From positions 1-7,156 of the forward strand of contig JAZQUR010000126.1 in the NCBI GenBank assembly GCA_045631425.1: a stretch of 7,156 nucleotides of DNA. The letters run 5' to 3'. The translations under genes were made by a program, and so were the position numbers. Positions 6,111 through 7,156 of the stretch are shown one piece after another. The notes below the pieces were generated by a model, which did no database searches, was not told where the DNA came from, and saw nothing but the letters and a program-made list of their open reading frames with translations. The stretch is from Treponema_I sp045631425. GTDB taxonomy: Bacteria > Spirochaetota > Spirochaetia > Treponematales > Treponemataceae. The first letter of the stretch is position 1; every line of letters starts with the position of its first letter.

Positions 6111-6739
6111 TGTTCAGTCTCCTCAATCTCTGTTTGTGTTTCAGAAGCAACTTCCAAATTCTTTTTAGAAATTTTACCACGAACAACGGCTGCAACTTGT
6201 TGGTCACCAAGGTAAACTGTAATTTTTTTGATATTTGCCTTGGTTTCAGGGATTTTAACCTTTTCAAACAAGTTTACACGTTGTGTTGTAGTTCGCAATT
6301 CCTTTGATAAAAGACGCACTTGTTCATCTAAAACATCTGCTTCTAAATCATAAGAAAGTGCTTTTTCCATTCTATCAGCAGCTAAATCAATCCAAAGTGG
6401 AGTTGAATACAAATCGTAATCTCCACGAGAAAAATCTGCACCTTCATAAATCGGGATTGTAACCCCTGCAATATTTCCGGTTCCCTTTCGGATATTTTTA
6501 ACTGTTACCATATCAGGCTTAAAAGCATTTTGTTCGCCAAAAACTGCAATCCACTTAGAAAACTCTGCTTCTAAGGCTTTGCGTTTTTCACGAACTTCTT
6601 TTGCTCTTTGGTCGATACTACGAATTTCTGTTTGGAGTTGCTGTTTTTTAAGAGTTAAGGTCGGAAGATAGCGTTGATACATTTTTAACGCATCTTTTTG
6701 AGCCTTTAATTCATTTTTTGTCAACTTAATTGTTGCCAT
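6107..6739 (-). CDS. atpD: V-type ATPase subunit D (central rotor shaft)
   Basis: The protein has 210 aa, the usual length of the D family. It is the coiled-coil axle in the A3B3 head that transmits rotation to or from the membrane ring. The N-terminal helix, residues 6-65 (LTKNELKAQKDALKMYQRYLP then a Lys/Gln/Glu/Arg-rich heptad-like stretch), and the C-terminal helix, about 118-165, form the antiparallel coiled coil. Between them lies a globular insertion, about 70-115, with GNIAGVTIPIYEG. The family signature near the C-terminus is visible as TTQRVNLFEKVKIPETKANIKKI (151-173), followed by the basic RGKISKK and a short acidic tail, EIEETEQ. The start at ATG 6739 has GAGG about 6 nt upstream. 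It follows the atpB stop by 36 nt and overlaps atpI by four bases. Confidence 0.95.
   Translation of the reverse strand: MATIKLTKNELKAQKDALKMYQRYLPTLTLKKQQLQTEIRSIDQRAKEVREKRKALEAEFSKWIAVFGEQNAFKPDMVTVKNIRKGTGNIAGVTIPIYEGADFSRGDYDLYSTPLWIDLAADRMEKALSYDLEADVLDEQVRLLSKELRTTTQRVNLFEKVKIPETKANIKKITVYLGDQQVAAVVRGKISKKNLEVASETQTEIEETEQ
6119..6124 (-). promoter_or_regulatory. Ribosome binding site of atpI inside the end of atpD
   Basis: The minus strand reads GAGGAG eight bases before the ATG at 6110. It encodes part of the C-terminal EIEETEQ tail of subunit D, so the acidic tail of D doubles as the ribosome site for I. It supports the upstream Met (MIVPMKKV) over the one four codons later. Confidence 0.75.
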
Positions 6740-6775
6740 ATAAATCCTCTATCAAACTTAAACTTTTGCTCCAAA

Positions 6776-7156
6776 CTATTCAGCGTCTTTTGGCCAATAT
6801 TGAGCAATTAATTCTGATTTAATACCTGTTTCTTCTTTATCAAAACAAGAAGCAAGGATTTTCCAACCTAAATCTAGAGCGTTTTCAAGAGAAATGTTTA
6901 CAGACAAGTCCATCATTTCTTTTTCAAACATTACACCGTATTTCAAAAGTTTTTCGTCCCATTCAGACATCATAAATCCCATAGATTTCTTTTCTAGAGT
7001 GTCTTTATAAGCTGAATACAAACGAATCATACCGTCCATAAGAGCACGGTGGTCGTTACGTGTACTACCGTTTACGTTTTGTTTTAGACGTGAAAGACTA
7101 CCAAATGGCTCAATACGACCACCTTTTAGGTAATACTGACCTTCTGTGATGTAACC
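6776..7156 (-). CDS. atpB: V-type ATPase subunit B, C-terminal part (5' end outside window)
   Basis: The frame is open from the right edge of the window to the TAG at 6778-6776, giving 126 visible residues of a protein normally about 430-470 long. A Met at 7039 is internal, because family-conserved sequence continues upstream of it: GYITEGQYYL and then GGRIEPFGSLSRLK, the hallmark of the non-catalytic B subunit near the C-terminal end of its nucleotide-binding domain. The rest, from about residue 36 of the visible part (HRALMDGMIRLYSAYKDT), is the C-terminal helical bundle ending in AQYWPKDAE. B alternates with catalytic A in the soluble V1 hexamer. It is the first visible gene of the operon, 36 nt ahead of atpD. 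Subunits A and E are expected just outside the window, which is inference from treponemal gene order. Confidence 0.95.
   Translation of the reverse strand, partial: GYITEGQYYLKGGRIEPFGSLSRLKQNVNGSTRNDHRALMDGMIRLYSAYKDTLEKKSMGFMMSEWDEKLLKYGVMFEKEMMDLSVNISLENALDLGWKILASCFDKEETGIKSELIAQYWPKDAE

Noticed and set aside
6046..6267. Second minus-strand frame across the atpD-atpI junction
   Set aside because: Both atpD and atpI are intact with family motifs in their own frames across this point, so there is no frameshift and this frame is a shadow.

Overview
The window is AT-rich and looks like bacterial chromosome from a spirochaete, most likely a Treponema-like organism. The main pointers are a V/A-type (not F-type) ATPase operon in the gene order B-D-I-K, as found in treponemes and related spirochaetes, an MEP-pathway ispG, and several Gram-negative-style envelope proteins with signal peptides and C-terminal aromatic beta-signals. 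The lineage call rests on gene order and protein character, not on a database search.

Layout, left to right. Positions 1-731 (+ strand) hold the 3' part of a gene whose product ends like an outer-membrane beta-barrel. A perfect 36-bp palindrome at 813-848, flanked by an A-run and a T-run, sits between this gene and the convergent minus-strand genes and should terminate transcription from both sides. The rest of the window is on the minus strand and reads right to left: atpB (C-terminal part, 7156-6776), atpD (6739-6107), atpI (6110-4254), a 124-nt spacer with two hairpins, atpK (4129-3701), ispG (3678-2533), an exported TPR-like protein (2536-1460, TTG start overlapping the ispG stop), and a small 155-aa outer-membrane barrel protein (1353-886) with its own strong sigma-70-type promoter at 1407-1435.

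How the genes work together: B and D belong to the soluble V1 head and central shaft. I and K form the membrane Vo stator and the ion-carrying ring. K keeps the full set of polar side-chain ligands known from the Na+-binding NtpK ring of Enterococcus hirae (T56, Q57, Y60, Q100, E129), so this rotary enzyme is probably Na+-coupled. Short gaps and overlaps suggest that atpB through the TPR gene are one transcription unit, which would place an isoprenoid iron-sulfur enzyme and an exported TPR protein downstream of the ATPase. The small barrel gene appears to be separately promoted.

No CRISPR array, mobile element, tRNA, rRNA or clearly novel system is visible. The observations most worth a second look are the Na+-ligand set in K, the structured spacer before atpK, and the two unidentified envelope proteins.
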